From Candidatus Kryptoniota bacterium (GTDB taxonomy: Bacteria; Bacteroidota; Ignavibacteria; Kryptoniales; JAKASW01): a DNA stretch of 64,000 nt. Positions within the stretch are counted from its first letter, which is position 1. Each line of letters begins with the position of its first letter. The stretch covers positions 1 to 64,000 of the forward strand of contig DATCTN010000016.1 in NCBI GenBank assembly GCA_036567965.1. Reading direction: 5' to 3'. The notes under the pieces are model-generated. The model ran no database searches, was not told where the DNA came from, and saw nothing but the letters and a program-made list of their open reading frames with translations. Positions 44,605-54,467 of the stretch are shown here, piece after piece. The position numbers were made by a program, and so were the translations under genes.

Positions 44605-45091
44605 TCAACGATGGGACATTTCAGTAGCGTCGAAGAAGCCCACTACCGAGAATTTCTTCCAATTGACTCCCTTCCCGGAAATCGACTTCCCGTAATTGTA
44701 CTCCAAAACCAGACGCGCGAAAGATCTTCGAATTCCATTAACGCGATCGGATAACGAGCTCTGCAGTGGTACACGATATAGTGGCAGGTCAAGATTGGCC
44801 AACCTTGGCGAAGCCTCCTGCCCATCTGGCAAGTTGTGAATTGAGACTCAACGTTCCAACCACTCCGCTGATGTAGTCCCCAAAGCCAAGGATCGTTCTA
44901 TTATCAGCTCGAACAATATTGATATTTCGTTTCTCATCATTTTCACTGAGAGTATTACAATCCCGCCCATAACGGGTTTGCAGTTCTTTTGCAGCATTAA
45001 CGGCGGAGCCTTGTTGATGAGGGGCACGCTGTATAAGCAATTGACTCGTTAGTCGTTTTTCACTCTGAACCAAGGAAGAAAAATTCCACAT
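44605..45091 (-). pseudogene. Possible gene remnant cut by a repeat
   Basis: Two overlapping minus-strand frames, 45091-44789 and 44832-44605, have protein-like composition (KELQTRYGRDCNTL, NINIVRADNRTILGFGDYIS, LNSQLARWAGG; then RRSFARLVLEYNYGKSISG). The first begins exactly where the repeat unit starting at 45092 ends, so its true start seems lost. The switch between frames near 44810 would be a frameshift. I do not recognise a family, and chance frames cannot be excluded. Confidence 0.25.
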
Positions 45092-45402
45092 ATGGCCTTC
45101 GGAAAAAATGGCGAGTAGGAAATTTCCAATGTGGGTTTAAGTCCCGCCATGCGGGATGCCGCATCATTATTGACACCTATAATGACGAAGCGGCAAAACA
45201 AATACTGTTCGACGGCGCCGTAAGGCGCCTAGTTTATCCCGCTCATTAATATTAAGAATGGATAATGCGGGATGCCACAAGGCGGCATTTGTTTCTTCAC
45301 AGCGGAAATTTCCGGCTCAACGAGTTGAGTTGTCAACCATTTTTTCCGATAGCCTTGATTTTTCCTTTGGTACTTTCCTTTGTATCAAGACAAAGGAAAG
45401 TA
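45092..45402. repeat. Repeat C composite, copy 4
   Basis: The stretch GGAAAAAATGGCGAGTAGG, GGAAATTTCC and CCATTTTTTCCGATAGCCTT, ending in the hairpin TACTTTCCTTTG ... CAAAGGAAAGTA (45371-45402), matches 16080-16276 in order. The hairpin has compensatory changes (CTTTCC/GGAAAG versus CTTTCT/AGAAAG). Confidence 0.7.
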
Positions 45403-45715
45403 CATAAGAGTCATTGAGATTCATCAACTCGTAGTTGTTCACTTTTCGCGCTCCATTTGTGTTTACAAATGCGCGCGATCCGCAAGGCGGGCTTTTGCTC
45501 ACCCAAAAGTCCCGCTCTACGCCCGCGTGCCCTCGGGCTTCGGGGTACAAGTATGGGATCCCGTTCATATACAATAATTGTGGAATGGGAAAAGTGAACC
45601 GAAAGTCCGCCTTCTGCGGATGCGCCGCATGAAAAATAATCGGAGGCGCAAAAAGGGTGCCCTGCGAAAACGGTGCCGACTAGAGCGGTCGGGATCGTCC
45701 CGCACTCAGCCGAAT

Positions 45716-45765
45716 GCGATTTTTTGAATAGCTATTCCAATTCATTCACCTAGCAAAAAATCGCT
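45716..45765. repeat. Repeat D, copy 3
   Basis: TGCGATTTTTTGAATAGC and CAAAAAATCGCT form the inverted ends, preceded by GGGATCGTCCCGCACTCAG as in copy 1. Confidence 0.7.
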
Positions 45766-45946
45766 ATAACCAGGTGTTGAAGCTTGAAAACACACTTCCC
45801 ACCCAACGGGACTCCGTTTTCGCAAGGGACATAATCGCGGTTGAAGTTGGGACACTACCGCATTGTTGTATTCATTCCGCGCCTATTTTATATTCCTGTT
45901 GGGACGCAACGTACCCGTAAGGGCATCGAAAGAAAGGTCGTGAGTC

Positions 45947-46861
45947 GTGCAAGTGTCGAAGCGATACAAGTGGATGCACAAAGTCTCGACAGGGCTTCTT
46001 TCACTATTAATCGTGGTGGTAACTGGTGGACGCGCGCGCGCCCAATCCGATAGCGTTTGGGTGGAAGCCCGGGGAAGGTGCTACAGCACAGAAGTAACTC
46101 CGGAAGAGGGGTGGAAGCGTGCGCTTCACGATGCCGAGGCGAATGCAATAAGAAGCTCTCTCGGCGTGAGCATTACCTCCCAAACCTTTGGCGTAACATC
46201 CGAGTCTGTCAACTCCAGGAATCAAAGCGACTACCTCAGCACTTTCTCCGAACTCAATACTTCCACAACCTGCGGTAAGGTAACCTCCGAAGAAATTCTC
46301 GATAAAAAACTCAGCAGCGAGAACCAGATTCCTGTTTATCAAATCACCATCCGCGCCCTCGTGGTCAAGGACAGAGGAGTACCTGACCCGAACTTCAGGG
46401 CGGAAATCCATTTGGATAAAGACACATACTATGACCGTGGTGCCATTGATCGCAATGACGCGGTGAAATTTTCTGTGTCGGTCAATCAGGACTGTTATCT
46501 GTACCTCTTTGACATCATGGCAAACGACTCGGTAATGATTTTGTTGCCGAACGATTATCTCAAAGACAATTTCTATCCCGCTGCTGAAGGCCCGGGCGCG
46601 TTCGATAAGAAGATTGCGCGTCTCCCCATCAACCTCACAGTGGGCTTGCCGCCTGGAAAAGAAACGACGACAGAGATGTTTTATCTGGTCGCTTTGAAGA
46701 AGAAGGTGGATTTCTATTCACAGACAATGACCCACGAATCCGTGGGAATAATACCGACATACCAGAGCGCAATTCTTGATTTTCAGAAGTGGCTCGTGTT
46801 AATTCCACAGGACTTGAGGACAACTGCATCTGCAACCTTCATTATAAAGAGGTTAAGATGA
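45947..46861 (+). CDS. DUF4384-like secreted protein
   Basis: The frame starts at GTG 45947 (GTG 45953 and ATG 45974 are alternatives; no start is clearly best). The signal peptide ends near GGRARAQ. Residues about 40-140 include WVEARGRCYSTEVTPEEGWK and RALHDAEANAIRSSLGV, a pattern of flagellar-assembly/LPP20-type lipoprotein domains. Residues about 168-205 (NDAVKFSVSVNQDCYLYLFD and SVMILLPNDYL) fit DUF4384, a sensor-like domain often linked with caspase proteases or kinases. Its TGA overlaps the next ATG (ATGA), and a caspase-like protein is encoded two genes down. Confidence 0.75.
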   Translation: MQVSKRYKWMHKVSTGLLSLLIVVVTGGRARAQSDSVWVEARGRCYSTEVTPEEGWKRALHDAEANAIRSSLGVSITSQTFGVTSESVNSRNQSDYLSTFSELNTSTTCGKVTSEEILDKKLSSENQIPVYQITIRALVVKDRGVPDPNFRAEIHLDKDTYYDRGAIDRNDAVKFSVSVNQDCYLYLFDIMANDSVMILLPNDYLKDNFYPAAEGPGAFDKKIARLPINLTVGLPPGKETTTEMFYLVALKKKVDFYSQTMTHESVGIIPTYQSAILDFQKWLVLIPQDLRTTASATFIIKRLR

Positions 46862-47361
46862 AACAGAGAACATTTTTCATGATTTGTCTTGGGAGCGTGG
46901 CGTGCGTGGCGCTCAGCAGTAAACCCATTTTTTCTCAAGAGATAACTCTCACGAATGTCTCATATTCGATGAGAGACAGCGACGTAGTGGTCCATTATGA
47001 TCTCAACGGGCCGACGGATAAGCCCTACAAGGTTCAGCTTGTCCTGAGAAGAGAATCGCAGCCTTTCTTCAAGATGCTTCCAAAGTATATTTCGGGTGAC
47101 GCCGGCACAGGGTCATTCTCCGGTAACAATAAAGAGATCGTCTGGCATCTTTATGATGAAATTCCTTACGGACTCGACGGGGAGGACTTTTACTTTGAAG
47201 TCAACGCTACTCTCATGGGAGTAGCAAAGGGTGGGGCATCCTGGATGTACTATGTGGGAGGCGCTATCGTTGTAGGCGGGGCAGCTGTCATATTTGGCCC
47301 TGACATATTCAAAAAGGCCGGCGGAGGAAACCAATTCCCCGTTCCGCCAGCAAGGCCTTGA
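46858..47361 (+). CDS. Secreted protein with C-terminal membrane helix
   Basis: The ATG lies in the ATGA overlap with the preceding stop and follows AAGAGG, so translation is coupled. The 167-residue protein has a signal peptide (cut near SKPIFSQ-E), a beta-rich domain (DVVVHYDLNGPTDKPYKVQL, NNKEIVWHLYDEIPYGL) and near the end a hydrophobic glycine-rich segment (YYVGGAIVVGGAAVIFG) followed by a Pro-rich tail. Proteins of this plan often accompany DUF4384/caspase genes in Bacteroidota. The exact role is unknown. Confidence 0.65.
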   Translation: MKQRTFFMICLGSVACVALSSKPIFSQEITLTNVSYSMRDSDVVVHYDLNGPTDKPYKVQLVLRRESQPFFKMLPKYISGDAGTGSFSGNNKEIVWHLYDEIPYGLDGEDFYFEVNATLMGVAKGGASWMYYVGGAIVVGGAAVIFGPDIFKKAGGGNQFPVPPARP

Positions 47362-47379
47362 GAGGATGGAGATGATTCT

Positions 47380-49155
47380 ATGAAGCAAATTCTCTTTCTA
47401 TGTGTAATGTTTTTGACCGGCGCTGCTTTTGGACAGACTGCCACCGGCAGAACCCAGGCAGGATCTCTGAAGCCCGTAATTCAGACTACAAATCCGGGTG
47501 AAGCGGCGAACGTGAAAAATCAAATAAACGCCTACAGTCCCTTCTTAACTGCCGATATCACATTCAAAGATTCATCAGGTGATAATGTTTTGGGTGCCGA
47601 TGAAAGCGCAGAGGTCATTGTCTTGCTGAAAGACATTGGTGGAAAGCCAGCGCAGGAATGCAAGGTGGAGCTGGTGGCTTCGGCGGAGAACTCAAGCATC
47701 GACGTTCTTAATCCACCCGTTATTCCGCGCCTTGGGTCCAACGAGGAGACGTCGACGCGTGTGCTCTTGAAGGGTTCTCACCACATCTCCACAGGTAATG
47801 TTGAGTTTACGCTCAAGGTGCTTGAGAAGAACGGATTTGACCTCGACCCCGAAAAGGTGCTCGTTGTCCCGACCCAGGCATTTCAGCCGCCGAATGTGGA
47901 ACTGGCCGACTATAGTATTCAGGATCTCAACAGAACCGGGAAGATCAAGAAACGTGAACAGGTGTCTGTGACTTTGAGGCTTCAGAACAAAGGTGGAACT
48001 ACAAGTTACGGTACCGTCGCATCGCTTACTCTCGGGCAAAATATTATGTCGCTCGATTCCGCTGCCGTGGAACAGGATAAAATTTTCCATTCAGCTTTCA
48101 AGATAGGTGACTTGAAACCGGGGGACTATAGGGACGTGACCACGAGCTTGATTACGAACGACCGTGCGACCGAAGTGCGCATAGAGATTGCCGTTGATGA
48201 CCGGAGCGGAGAATTTACCACGTCCAAGACGCTCGACCTTCCGTTCGATGCGCCACTGGCTAAACCTCAGATGACTGTACTTGCAGCCAGGAAGACCGAA
48301 GAAGCGAACATCCCCGACGTGGCCAACCTGAAACTTGATATCGGCGAGAATCTCCCTGTTGCAGCGCGGGTGAAGTCTGATGCTTTTGCTGTAGTTATAG
48401 GAAACAAAGATTACAGCAAAGCACCATCTGTGGACTTTGCAATAAACGATGCGGCATTAATGAAGCGATACCTGACCACAACCATGGGCTATCAGTCTGA
48501 CAACATCATTTATATAGAGGATGCTTCGCAGTCTGACATGACCCGCGTATTTGGAAATGAGACAAATTACAAGGGCCAGCTGTACGACTATACCGCGAAA
48601 GGTGGCGAAGTCTTCATTTATTACAGCGGACATGGAGCTCCTGAGACCGACTCGAAGGAAGGTTACATCGTTCCGGTGGATTGCGATCCGGCACATGTTG
48701 CCCTTAATGGTTACGCGCTGAAAACTCTTTACTCCAATCTTGACAAGATCGACACAGAAAAGGAATTGAAACACGTGACAGTCGTTCTGGATGCGTGCTT
48801 CTCCGGGAGTTCAGTTAAAGGCACCCTTCTTGCCAACGTTAGCCCAATTTATGTCACTGTAAACAAGAATGCGATGGCCTCCAGCAATGCAACGATCATA
48901 ACAAGTGCGAGCGGCGACCAGGTGAGCACCTGGTATCCAGATAAACAGCAGAGTCTGTTTACATATTTCTTCCTCAAGGGTCTCCAGGGCGGAGCTGACT
49001 ACAAGCACAACAACACTGTGACCGCGAAACAGTTATACGAGTTCACTGCCGACGAGCTGAATGGAGTCCCGCGATGGTCAAGACGCCTTAGCAGCAAAGA
49101 CCAAACACCAACATTTTATGGAAGCGACTGGGTGATTTATGAAGGAGCTAAGTGA
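47380..49155 (+). CDS. Caspase-like (C14) protease with CARDB-like region
   Basis: The 591-residue protein has a signal peptide (MKQILFLCVMFLTGAAFGQ). Residues about 50-290 are CARDB/Ig-like beta domains (NVLGADESAEVIVLLKDIGG, REQVSVTLRLQNKGGTTSYG). The caspase domain runs from AFAVVIGNKDYSKAPSVDFA (about 330): catalytic His in FIYYSGHGAP (about 418) and catalytic Cys in VVLDACFSGSS (about 473). Both are intact, so it should be a metacaspase-type cysteine protease. With its signal peptide it acts outside the cytoplasm. It is 18 bases after the previous gene in the same transcript, and the next, giant type IX protein starts just after or overlapping its end. Confidence 0.88.
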   Translation: MKQILFLCVMFLTGAAFGQTATGRTQAGSLKPVIQTTNPGEAANVKNQINAYSPFLTADITFKDSSGDNVLGADESAEVIVLLKDIGGKPAQECKVELVASAENSSIDVLNPPVIPRLGSNEETSTRVLLKGSHHISTGNVEFTLKVLEKNGFDLDPEKVLVVPTQAFQPPNVELADYSIQDLNRTGKIKKREQVSVTLRLQNKGGTTSYGTVASLTLGQNIMSLDSAAVEQDKIFHSAFKIGDLKPGDYRDVTTSLITNDRATEVRIEIAVDDRSGEFTTSKTLDLPFDAPLAKPQMTVLAARKTEEANIPDVANLKLDIGENLPVAARVKSDAFAVVIGNKDYSKAPSVDFAINDAALMKRYLTTTMGYQSDNIIYIEDASQSDMTRVFGNETNYKGQLYDYTAKGGEVFIYYSGHGAPETDSKEGYIVPVDCDPAHVALNGYALKTLYSNLDKIDTEKELKHVTVVLDACFSGSSVKGTLLANVSPIYVTVNKNAMASSNATIITSASGDQVSTWYPDKQQSLFTYFFLKGLQGGADYKHNNTVTAKQLYEFTADELNGVPRWSRRLSSKDQTPTFYGSDWVIYEGAK

Positions 49156-49219
49156 TCGACGTATTGACGGGTGCACTCCTGAGAAGCGGTTTTCCGGATC
49201 GTCGATTCGATTGGGAGAT

Positions 49220-52200
49220 ATGACGATGAGAAGGTGTCGAGTATACACGGCAGTCCTTGCCGCATGCCTGACTATGATGACGGCTTTTACGTTACAGTCT
49301 TACGCCGGTGGTAACACTCCGATTAAGATTCACAAAGGCGAGAAAACCGTACTTTCCACGGTTCTCAAGAATATGGTCCCACCAAACGCTGCGGAGAAAG
49401 TTGTCATGAATCCCAAAGTGGGAGGATCGAAATCGCGGGTGACGAGCGATTTAGGCAAGCGGGTGTCGGCCGACTCGGTTTCCTGGGTGCAAACGAATGG
49501 TCCATACGGAGGATTGGTAAACGCGCTTGCCGTAAATTCCTACGGGTACATTTTCGCAGGAACCTATGCAGGAGGAGTCTTTAAATCGACAGACAACGGG
49601 AACAGCTGGACTCAAGCCGGCTTGACAAATACCTACATCTACTCGCTGGCAGTCAACTCCACTGGATACATTTTCGCAGGCACTGAGGGTGAGGGACTTT
49701 ATCGATCGGAAGACAACGGCAACAGCTGGGCGCAGCTGACCGGCGGTTTGAGTGCTACCAGTAATGTCTATTCATTGGCAGTCAATGCATCGGGGTACAT
49801 TATTGCCGGAGTCGATACCGCGGTCTACATCTCCAAAGACAACGGGAGCAGTTGGACCCTGATTGGACACGGACCCCGGGCTTATGCACTGACGTTTAAC
49901 GCATCCGGATACATTTTTGCCGGAACGAGCGAGGAGATAGCGTATACGACGAACAGCGGCTCAAGCTGGACGAATCTTCATGGCTTGAGCAGCGGTGTTT
50001 CTTCGCTCGTTGTTAGTACCTCCGGCTATATTTTCGCCGGGACCTGGGGCAGCGGCGTTTATCTTTCTACGAACAACGGAGCAAGTTGGACTCCTTTAAC
50101 CAATGGATTATCGAATAACGTTGTTAACTCGCTTGCGATAAATTCCTCGGGCTACGTTTTTGCCGGCACAACCGGAGGCGTGTTTCTTTCGACAAACAAC
50201 GGATCCAATTGGACCCTGGTGAACGCCGGGTTGGCTAACGGCTATGTTGCATCGTTGTCGGTCAATTCTTCCGGATATGTTTTTGCCGGATCGTGGGGTG
50301 AAGGTGTCTATCTTTCAACTGACGACGGAACTACCTGGACACAGATGAACTCCGGGTTTACATCAAGCAATATCTGGTCGCTTTCGGCAAATTCGTCCGG
50401 TAATATTTTTGCAGGAGCCGATGGAGGAGGGATCTATGAATCTTCAGATAGAGGGAGCAGTTGGGCATTATCCGGTTTGATAGGGAAGACAGTTCGCTCT
50501 ATATCATTCAATTCGGCAGGCAACATTTTTGCAGGGACAAGCGGCGGTGTATTCATCTCGTCAAACAGCGGTACAAGCTGGACTCAGTCAAACACCGGCC
50601 TGACTGATACCACTGTCTATTCGTCAGTAATCAATTCATCCGGCCATATCTTTGTCGGAACGGATACTGAAGGCGTATATCGTTCGACGAACAACGGCGC
50701 TGCCTGGACGCATGTGAACAGTGGTTTGGGAGATAGCTCCATCACATCACTGGTCATCGATTCCTCCGGCCATATTTTTGCAGGAACGTGGGGAGATGGT
50801 GTGTACCTTTCGACAGACGACGGTACGAGCTGGTCGCGGAGTGGCCTGGCGAATAGTGAAGTCTATTCGTTTGCCATTAATTCATCCGGGAATATTTTTG
50901 CCGGGACATGGGGAAATGGAGTTTACATCTCAACAAATGGAGGCGGAAGTTGGACTGCTGTGAGCACCGGCCTTGCAAATACTCATGTCCAGTCTTTGGC
51001 AATTAATTCCTCAGGCTACATCTTCGCCGGGACGTGGCTCGGTGGAGTTTACGAATCGACGGATAACGGCGCCAGCTGGAGCCTGACAGGTTTGAGCGGT
51101 GATGACATCCAGTCGGTGGCACTAGATTCGACCGGTTATCTATTTGCAGGAAGCCTGGGTGGAGGAGTATATCGTTCGAGCAACTCGACCATTGTTGTGC
51201 CGTCCAAGCCGTCGCTTGCAGGTCCGGCAAATGCTTCGTCATACGTCTCTATCAATCCTACGCTGACATGGAATGTCACGACCGGAGCAACGAGTTATAG
51301 ACTACAGGCGTCAACCGATTCAACTTTTGCCACAACGATTTACGATGCAAGCGGATTGACTGGCACATCCAGGAGTCTGAGCGGCCTGGCGTATTCGACG
51401 AAGTATTACTGGCATGTAGATGCGAGTAACTCGGCAGGTACCGGTGCATGGTCGGCAACCTGGAGTTTCACCACGGCGAGTGCATCACCTCCTGTGCCGA
51501 CGCTTGCCAGCCCTGCAAATGGATTGACAGGAGTGGGGACCAAACCCACATTTACATGGAACGCTTCTCCAGGTTCTACAAGTTACGAGCTGCAGGTATC
51601 GAAGGTGTCCGCGTTTTCTTCCACCGTTTTTGACAGGTCTAATATCGCTTCGACTTCACAGAGCGTGAGCGGACTATCCAGAGGGACAACATATTACTGG
51701 CGGGTAAATGCAAGCAACCCGAACGGCACGAGCGGCTGGTCGACCGTAGACGTCTTTACAACGTTCACATACCAGTCTTCGATTCAGGTCTCAACGCAGT
51801 ACACTCCTCCTGCCACTATAGATTCTTCACATTACCGGATGATTGGCCTGCCTGGAGATATTGATGTTCTTCTATCGAATGTTGTTACGGGTACGCAGCG
51901 AAAGGATTGGAACGCATATTGGGACAATGGCGACAATCAAAACTATTTGGAGGAGTACGACGGCAGCGGGAAATTCTATTTTCTTCCAGGCACAGCCTTT
52001 TGGATACTTAGCAGGGATTCTTTTTCTGTATCACAAAACGTGACAACCGTGACTTTGGACACGGCCGACTGCTTTTCGATAACCGTTCACAGCGGTTGGA
52101 ATCTTATTTCAGATCCGTTCGAAAAGAGCGTCGACTGGTCGTCGGTACAAAGCCTGAACGGCACGTCTCAGCCAATCTGGGCCTTTTCCAGTGGTTCTTA

Positions 52201-53029
52201 TTCTCAATCGTCGACACTCGATCCATATGAAGGGTATTACTTCTTCAATGACATCGGAGCCTCTCAGCTTAGAATCCCTTACGTTTATTCTCCGACGGTT
52301 ACCGGTGTAGCTCGCCTGGAAAAGGTCGAAGACCAGAATCTTGCCATGACGTTATCGGAAAATCAGATTAGTCTGTCTTCAATTACGGTAGGGGTGAGAC
52401 CCATGTCGGGAGGAGGAAACATATTCGCCCCGCCTGGTAATTTCGAGCGGGCGAGAATCTGTGTCGTTGACTCCACTGTACATGCCGGGTGGAAGGAGCT
52501 CGTAACAGATTACAGGGACACGATCGGGACAGGTCAGGAGTTTGATTTCTATGTGAGAAACAGGACAGGTAAATCTCTGAAGTTATCTTCTACCACAGGG
52601 ATCAGCCAATACGAGGTTTACCTGATCGATAAGGATCTCAACAGGTCGTACAACCTCAAAGGCTCGACGGGGATCGCGATCCCATCATATAACAAGATCA
52701 AGAACTACTCGATTCTCATCGGTGACAAACCGTTTATTGACGCCAAGCTTGCAGAACTCCAGCCCAAAGATTTCCTTCTCTACCAGAATTATCCTAACCC
52801 GTTCAACCCGGTTACAGTCATTCGATTTGAAGTTCCGAGGACAGAGCGGGTGTCATTGGCAATCTATGATGTGTTGGGGAGGATGGTAAAGAGTATAGTG
52901 GACGAAAACATCTCGCCGGGTTATTATGAAGTCCCGTTCGACGGGACAGGTCTGTCAAGTGGAGTATATTTCTACAGGCTCTCTGCCGGTCCGTTCACGC
53001 AAGTGAAGAAGATGGTATTGCTCAAATAG
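49220..53029 (+). CDS. Giant type IX secreted protein with about 15 propeller-type repeats
   Basis: I chose ATG 49220 (GGGAG just upstream, signal peptide MTMRRCRVYTAVLAACLTMM ending near SYAGG); in-frame ATG 49139 overlaps the protease gene and would bury the signal. Residues about 90-660 consist of some 15 tandem repeats of about 40 residues with the theme SSGYIFAGTxGxGVYLSTxN then GxSW. These are the blades of a BNR/YCF48-like beta-propeller. Two fibronectin type III domains follow (about 660-752, 755-850), then a beta-rich region and the type IX sorting domain (about 1180-1269, YQNYPNPFNPVT ... KKMVLLK). It is probably an adhesin or scaffold at the cell surface, perhaps processed by the linked caspase. 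Confidence 0.88.
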   Translation: MTMRRCRVYTAVLAACLTMMTAFTLQSYAGGNTPIKIHKGEKTVLSTVLKNMVPPNAAEKVVMNPKVGGSKSRVTSDLGKRVSADSVSWVQTNGPYGGLVNALAVNSYGYIFAGTYAGGVFKSTDNGNSWTQAGLTNTYIYSLAVNSTGYIFAGTEGEGLYRSEDNGNSWAQLTGGLSATSNVYSLAVNASGYIIAGVDTAVYISKDNGSSWTLIGHGPRAYALTFNASGYIFAGTSEEIAYTTNSGSSWTNLHGLSSGVSSLVVSTSGYIFAGTWGSGVYLSTNNGASWTPLTNGLSNNVVNSLAINSSGYVFAGTTGGVFLSTNNGSNWTLVNAGLANGYVASLSVNSSGYVFAGSWGEGVYLSTDDGTTWTQMNSGFTSSNIWSLSANSSGNIFAGADGGGIYESSDRGSSWALSGLIGKTVRSISFNSAGNIFAGTSGGVFISSNSGTSWTQSNTGLTDTTVYSSVINSSGHIFVGTDTEGVYRSTNNGAAWTHVNSGLGDSSITSLVIDSSGHIFAGTWGDGVYLSTDDGTSWSRSGLANSEVYSFAINSSGNIFAGTWGNGVYISTNGGGSWTAVSTGLANTHVQSLAINSSGYIFAGTWLGGVYESTDNGASWSLTGLSGDDIQSVALDSTGYLFAGSLGGGVYRSSNSTIVVPSKPSLAGPANASSYVSINPTLTWNVTTGATSYRLQASTDSTFATTIYDASGLTGTSRSLSGLAYSTKYYWHVDASNSAGTGAWSATWSFTTASASPPVPTLASPANGLTGVGTKPTFTWNASPGSTSYELQVSKVSAFSSTVFDRSNIASTSQSVSGLSRGTTYYWRVNASNPNGTSGWSTVDVFTTFTYQSSIQVSTQYTPPATIDSSHYRMIGLPGDIDVLLSNVVTGTQRKDWNAYWDNGDNQNYLEEYDGSGKFYFLPGTAFWILSRDSFSVSQNVTTVTLDTADCFSITVHSGWNLISDPFEKSVDWSSVQSLNGTSQPIWAFSSGSYSQSSTLDPYEGYYFFNDIGASQLRIPYVYSPTVTGVARLEKVEDQNLAMTLSENQISLSSITVGVRPMSGGGNIFAPPGNFERARICVVDSTVHAGWKELVTDYRDTIGTGQEFDFYVRNRTGKSLKLSSTTGISQYEVYLIDKDLNRSYNLKGSTGIAIPSYNKIKNYSILIGDKPFIDAKLAELQPKDFLLYQNYPNPFNPVTVIRFEVPRTERVSLAIYDVLGRMVKSIVDENISPGYYEVPFDGTGLSSGVYFYRLSAGPFTQVKKMVLLK

Positions 53030-53238
53030 TCTGCGGATTTGTGTCGATAAAGAAGCGAGAATAACGGAGAGCTCACCTCATCATCATCGGGGCACACTTG
53101 CGCGCCACGAACTTCAGAGTATTCGCATCCCAATCGGACTGCCATCGATTGAGTCGGTTGCAGAACTTTTGGTGTGGTATCGGTTTCAAATGCTTGAATC
53201 GTGCACGACCGATGCAGGAGCAGGTACCAACCAACAGC

Positions 53239-53275
53239 CTGTCATTCCCGCGTGCCCTTAGCGGGAATCCATGTT
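53239..53275. repeat. REP-like short palindrome
   Basis: GTCATTCCCGCGTGCCCTTA followed by GCGGGAATCCATG has the same outer ends as repeat B. It is the only feature seen in the 420-bp gap between 53030 and 53450. Confidence 0.5.
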
Positions 53276-53450
53276 AAGCTCTGTCCCGGTTTTCCGATAG
53301 GAGTCCGGTAATGACTAGTGCCGGTAGAGCGAGGCGCCACGTAATTTTAGTGATACATAATTCGTAAATTGCTTCAGCTGCTCTTCCCGTCAAGTGAAGA
53401 TGCATGAAACTTGTTGATGACCGACAAAACCTGTAAAGCATGAGGCAACC

Positions 53451-54467
53451 ATGGCGAGACACACACCGGTAGAAAAAAGAAAACTCTCTCCTTCGAGGAT
53501 AATGGATTCAGTATTTGCCTTTCGAGAGGCACGCGTTCTGTTGACTGCCTTCGAGCTCGATCTTTTTTCTATGTTAGGCGACGGGCGGAAGTCTTCTGAA
53601 GAAGTGGCACGAATGGCGGGAACGAACCCACGGGCAACCGACAGGCTGCTGAATGTCCTAAGTGCTTCGGGATATCTTGTCAAGAAGAAGGGTGAATTCT
53701 CAAACACTCCGCTCACATCACGTTTTCTCATAAAGGGAAAACCTGAGTACCTCGGCGGGCTGATGCATCAGGTCAGTCTGTGGAATACCTGGAGCACCCT
53801 TACAGATGCTGTGCGCGTGGGGTCATCAGTAGCCCGGCGCGAACCAGTGAGCGGACACGCGGTGGATTGGTTGGGGGCTTTCATAGCAGCGATGCATATG
53901 CGCGCGATCCGCCAGGCTCCGGCTATTGTAAAGCTGATCGACCTCAAAAGGGCAGGACGCGTCCTGGATGTCGGAGGCGGATCTGGAGCTTTCTCAATGG
54001 AATTCGTTCGCGCGAAGAAAGGAATGAGTGCCGTAGTTTTTGATTTGCCGAATGTTACGAAATTGACGAAGGACTACGTCGGCAAAGAGAATCTCGACAG
54101 ATCGATAACCGTTGTTGGAGGCGATTACACGGTGGACCCTCTGCCGGGCGGTTTTGACCTGGTGTTTATGTCAGCGGTCATCCATAGCAACTCCTCGGAT
54201 ATAAATAGGCAATTGTTCAGGAAGGCGTTCGAAGCCTTGAACCCGGATGGACGTCTCGTCGTCTTGGACTATATAATGAATAGCGAGCGGACCTCACCCG
54301 CGGCGGGGACCTACTTCTCTCTCAACATGCTGGTGAACACGCTTGGAGGCGATACATACACTGAATCGGAGGTGCGTGACTGGATGCAGAGTGCCGGGTT
54401 AAGGAAGATCAGCAGGACGAAAACCCGGTTTGCAACAGAACTTATGATCGGGAGGAAAAAACTCTAA
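53451..54467 (+). CDS. O-methyltransferase (dimerisation + Methyltransf_2 type)
   Basis: The 338-residue protein has an N-terminal winged-helix dimerisation domain (LLTAFELDLFSMLGDGRKSS, NPRATDRLLNVLSASGYL, KKKGEFSNTPLTSRFLI). A class I SAM methyltransferase follows with motif I VLDVGGGSGAFSMEF (about 169-183), VVFDLPNV, GGDYTVDPLPGGFDLVFM and GRLVVLDYIM. This is the bacterial hydroxyneurosporene/acetylserotonin-type O-methyltransferase layout, acting on small hydroxylated substrates in quinone, carotenoid or secondary metabolism. GAGG lies six bases before the ATG. No biosynthetic partner is adjacent, so the substrate is unknown. Confidence 0.85.
   Translation: MARHTPVEKRKLSPSRIMDSVFAFREARVLLTAFELDLFSMLGDGRKSSEEVARMAGTNPRATDRLLNVLSASGYLVKKKGEFSNTPLTSRFLIKGKPEYLGGLMHQVSLWNTWSTLTDAVRVGSSVARREPVSGHAVDWLGAFIAAMHMRAIRQAPAIVKLIDLKRAGRVLDVGGGSGAFSMEFVRAKKGMSAVVFDLPNVTKLTKDYVGKENLDRSITVVGGDYTVDPLPGGFDLVFMSAVIHSNSSDINRQLFRKAFEALNPDGRLVVLDYIMNSERTSPAAGTYFSLNMLVNTLGGDTYTESEVRDWMQSAGLRKISRTKTRFATELMIGRKKL

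Larger units (their letters stand above)
44176..45946. other. Repeat-rich spacer with one gene remnant
   Basis: It holds repeat B (44317-44450), a REP-like ATTCCCGCG-TTC-GCGGGAAT hairpin at 44504-44522, a possible gene remnant on the minus strand (44605-45091), a composite of repeat C (to 45402) and repeat D (45716-45765). Nothing else could be supported as coding. Confidence 0.55.
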
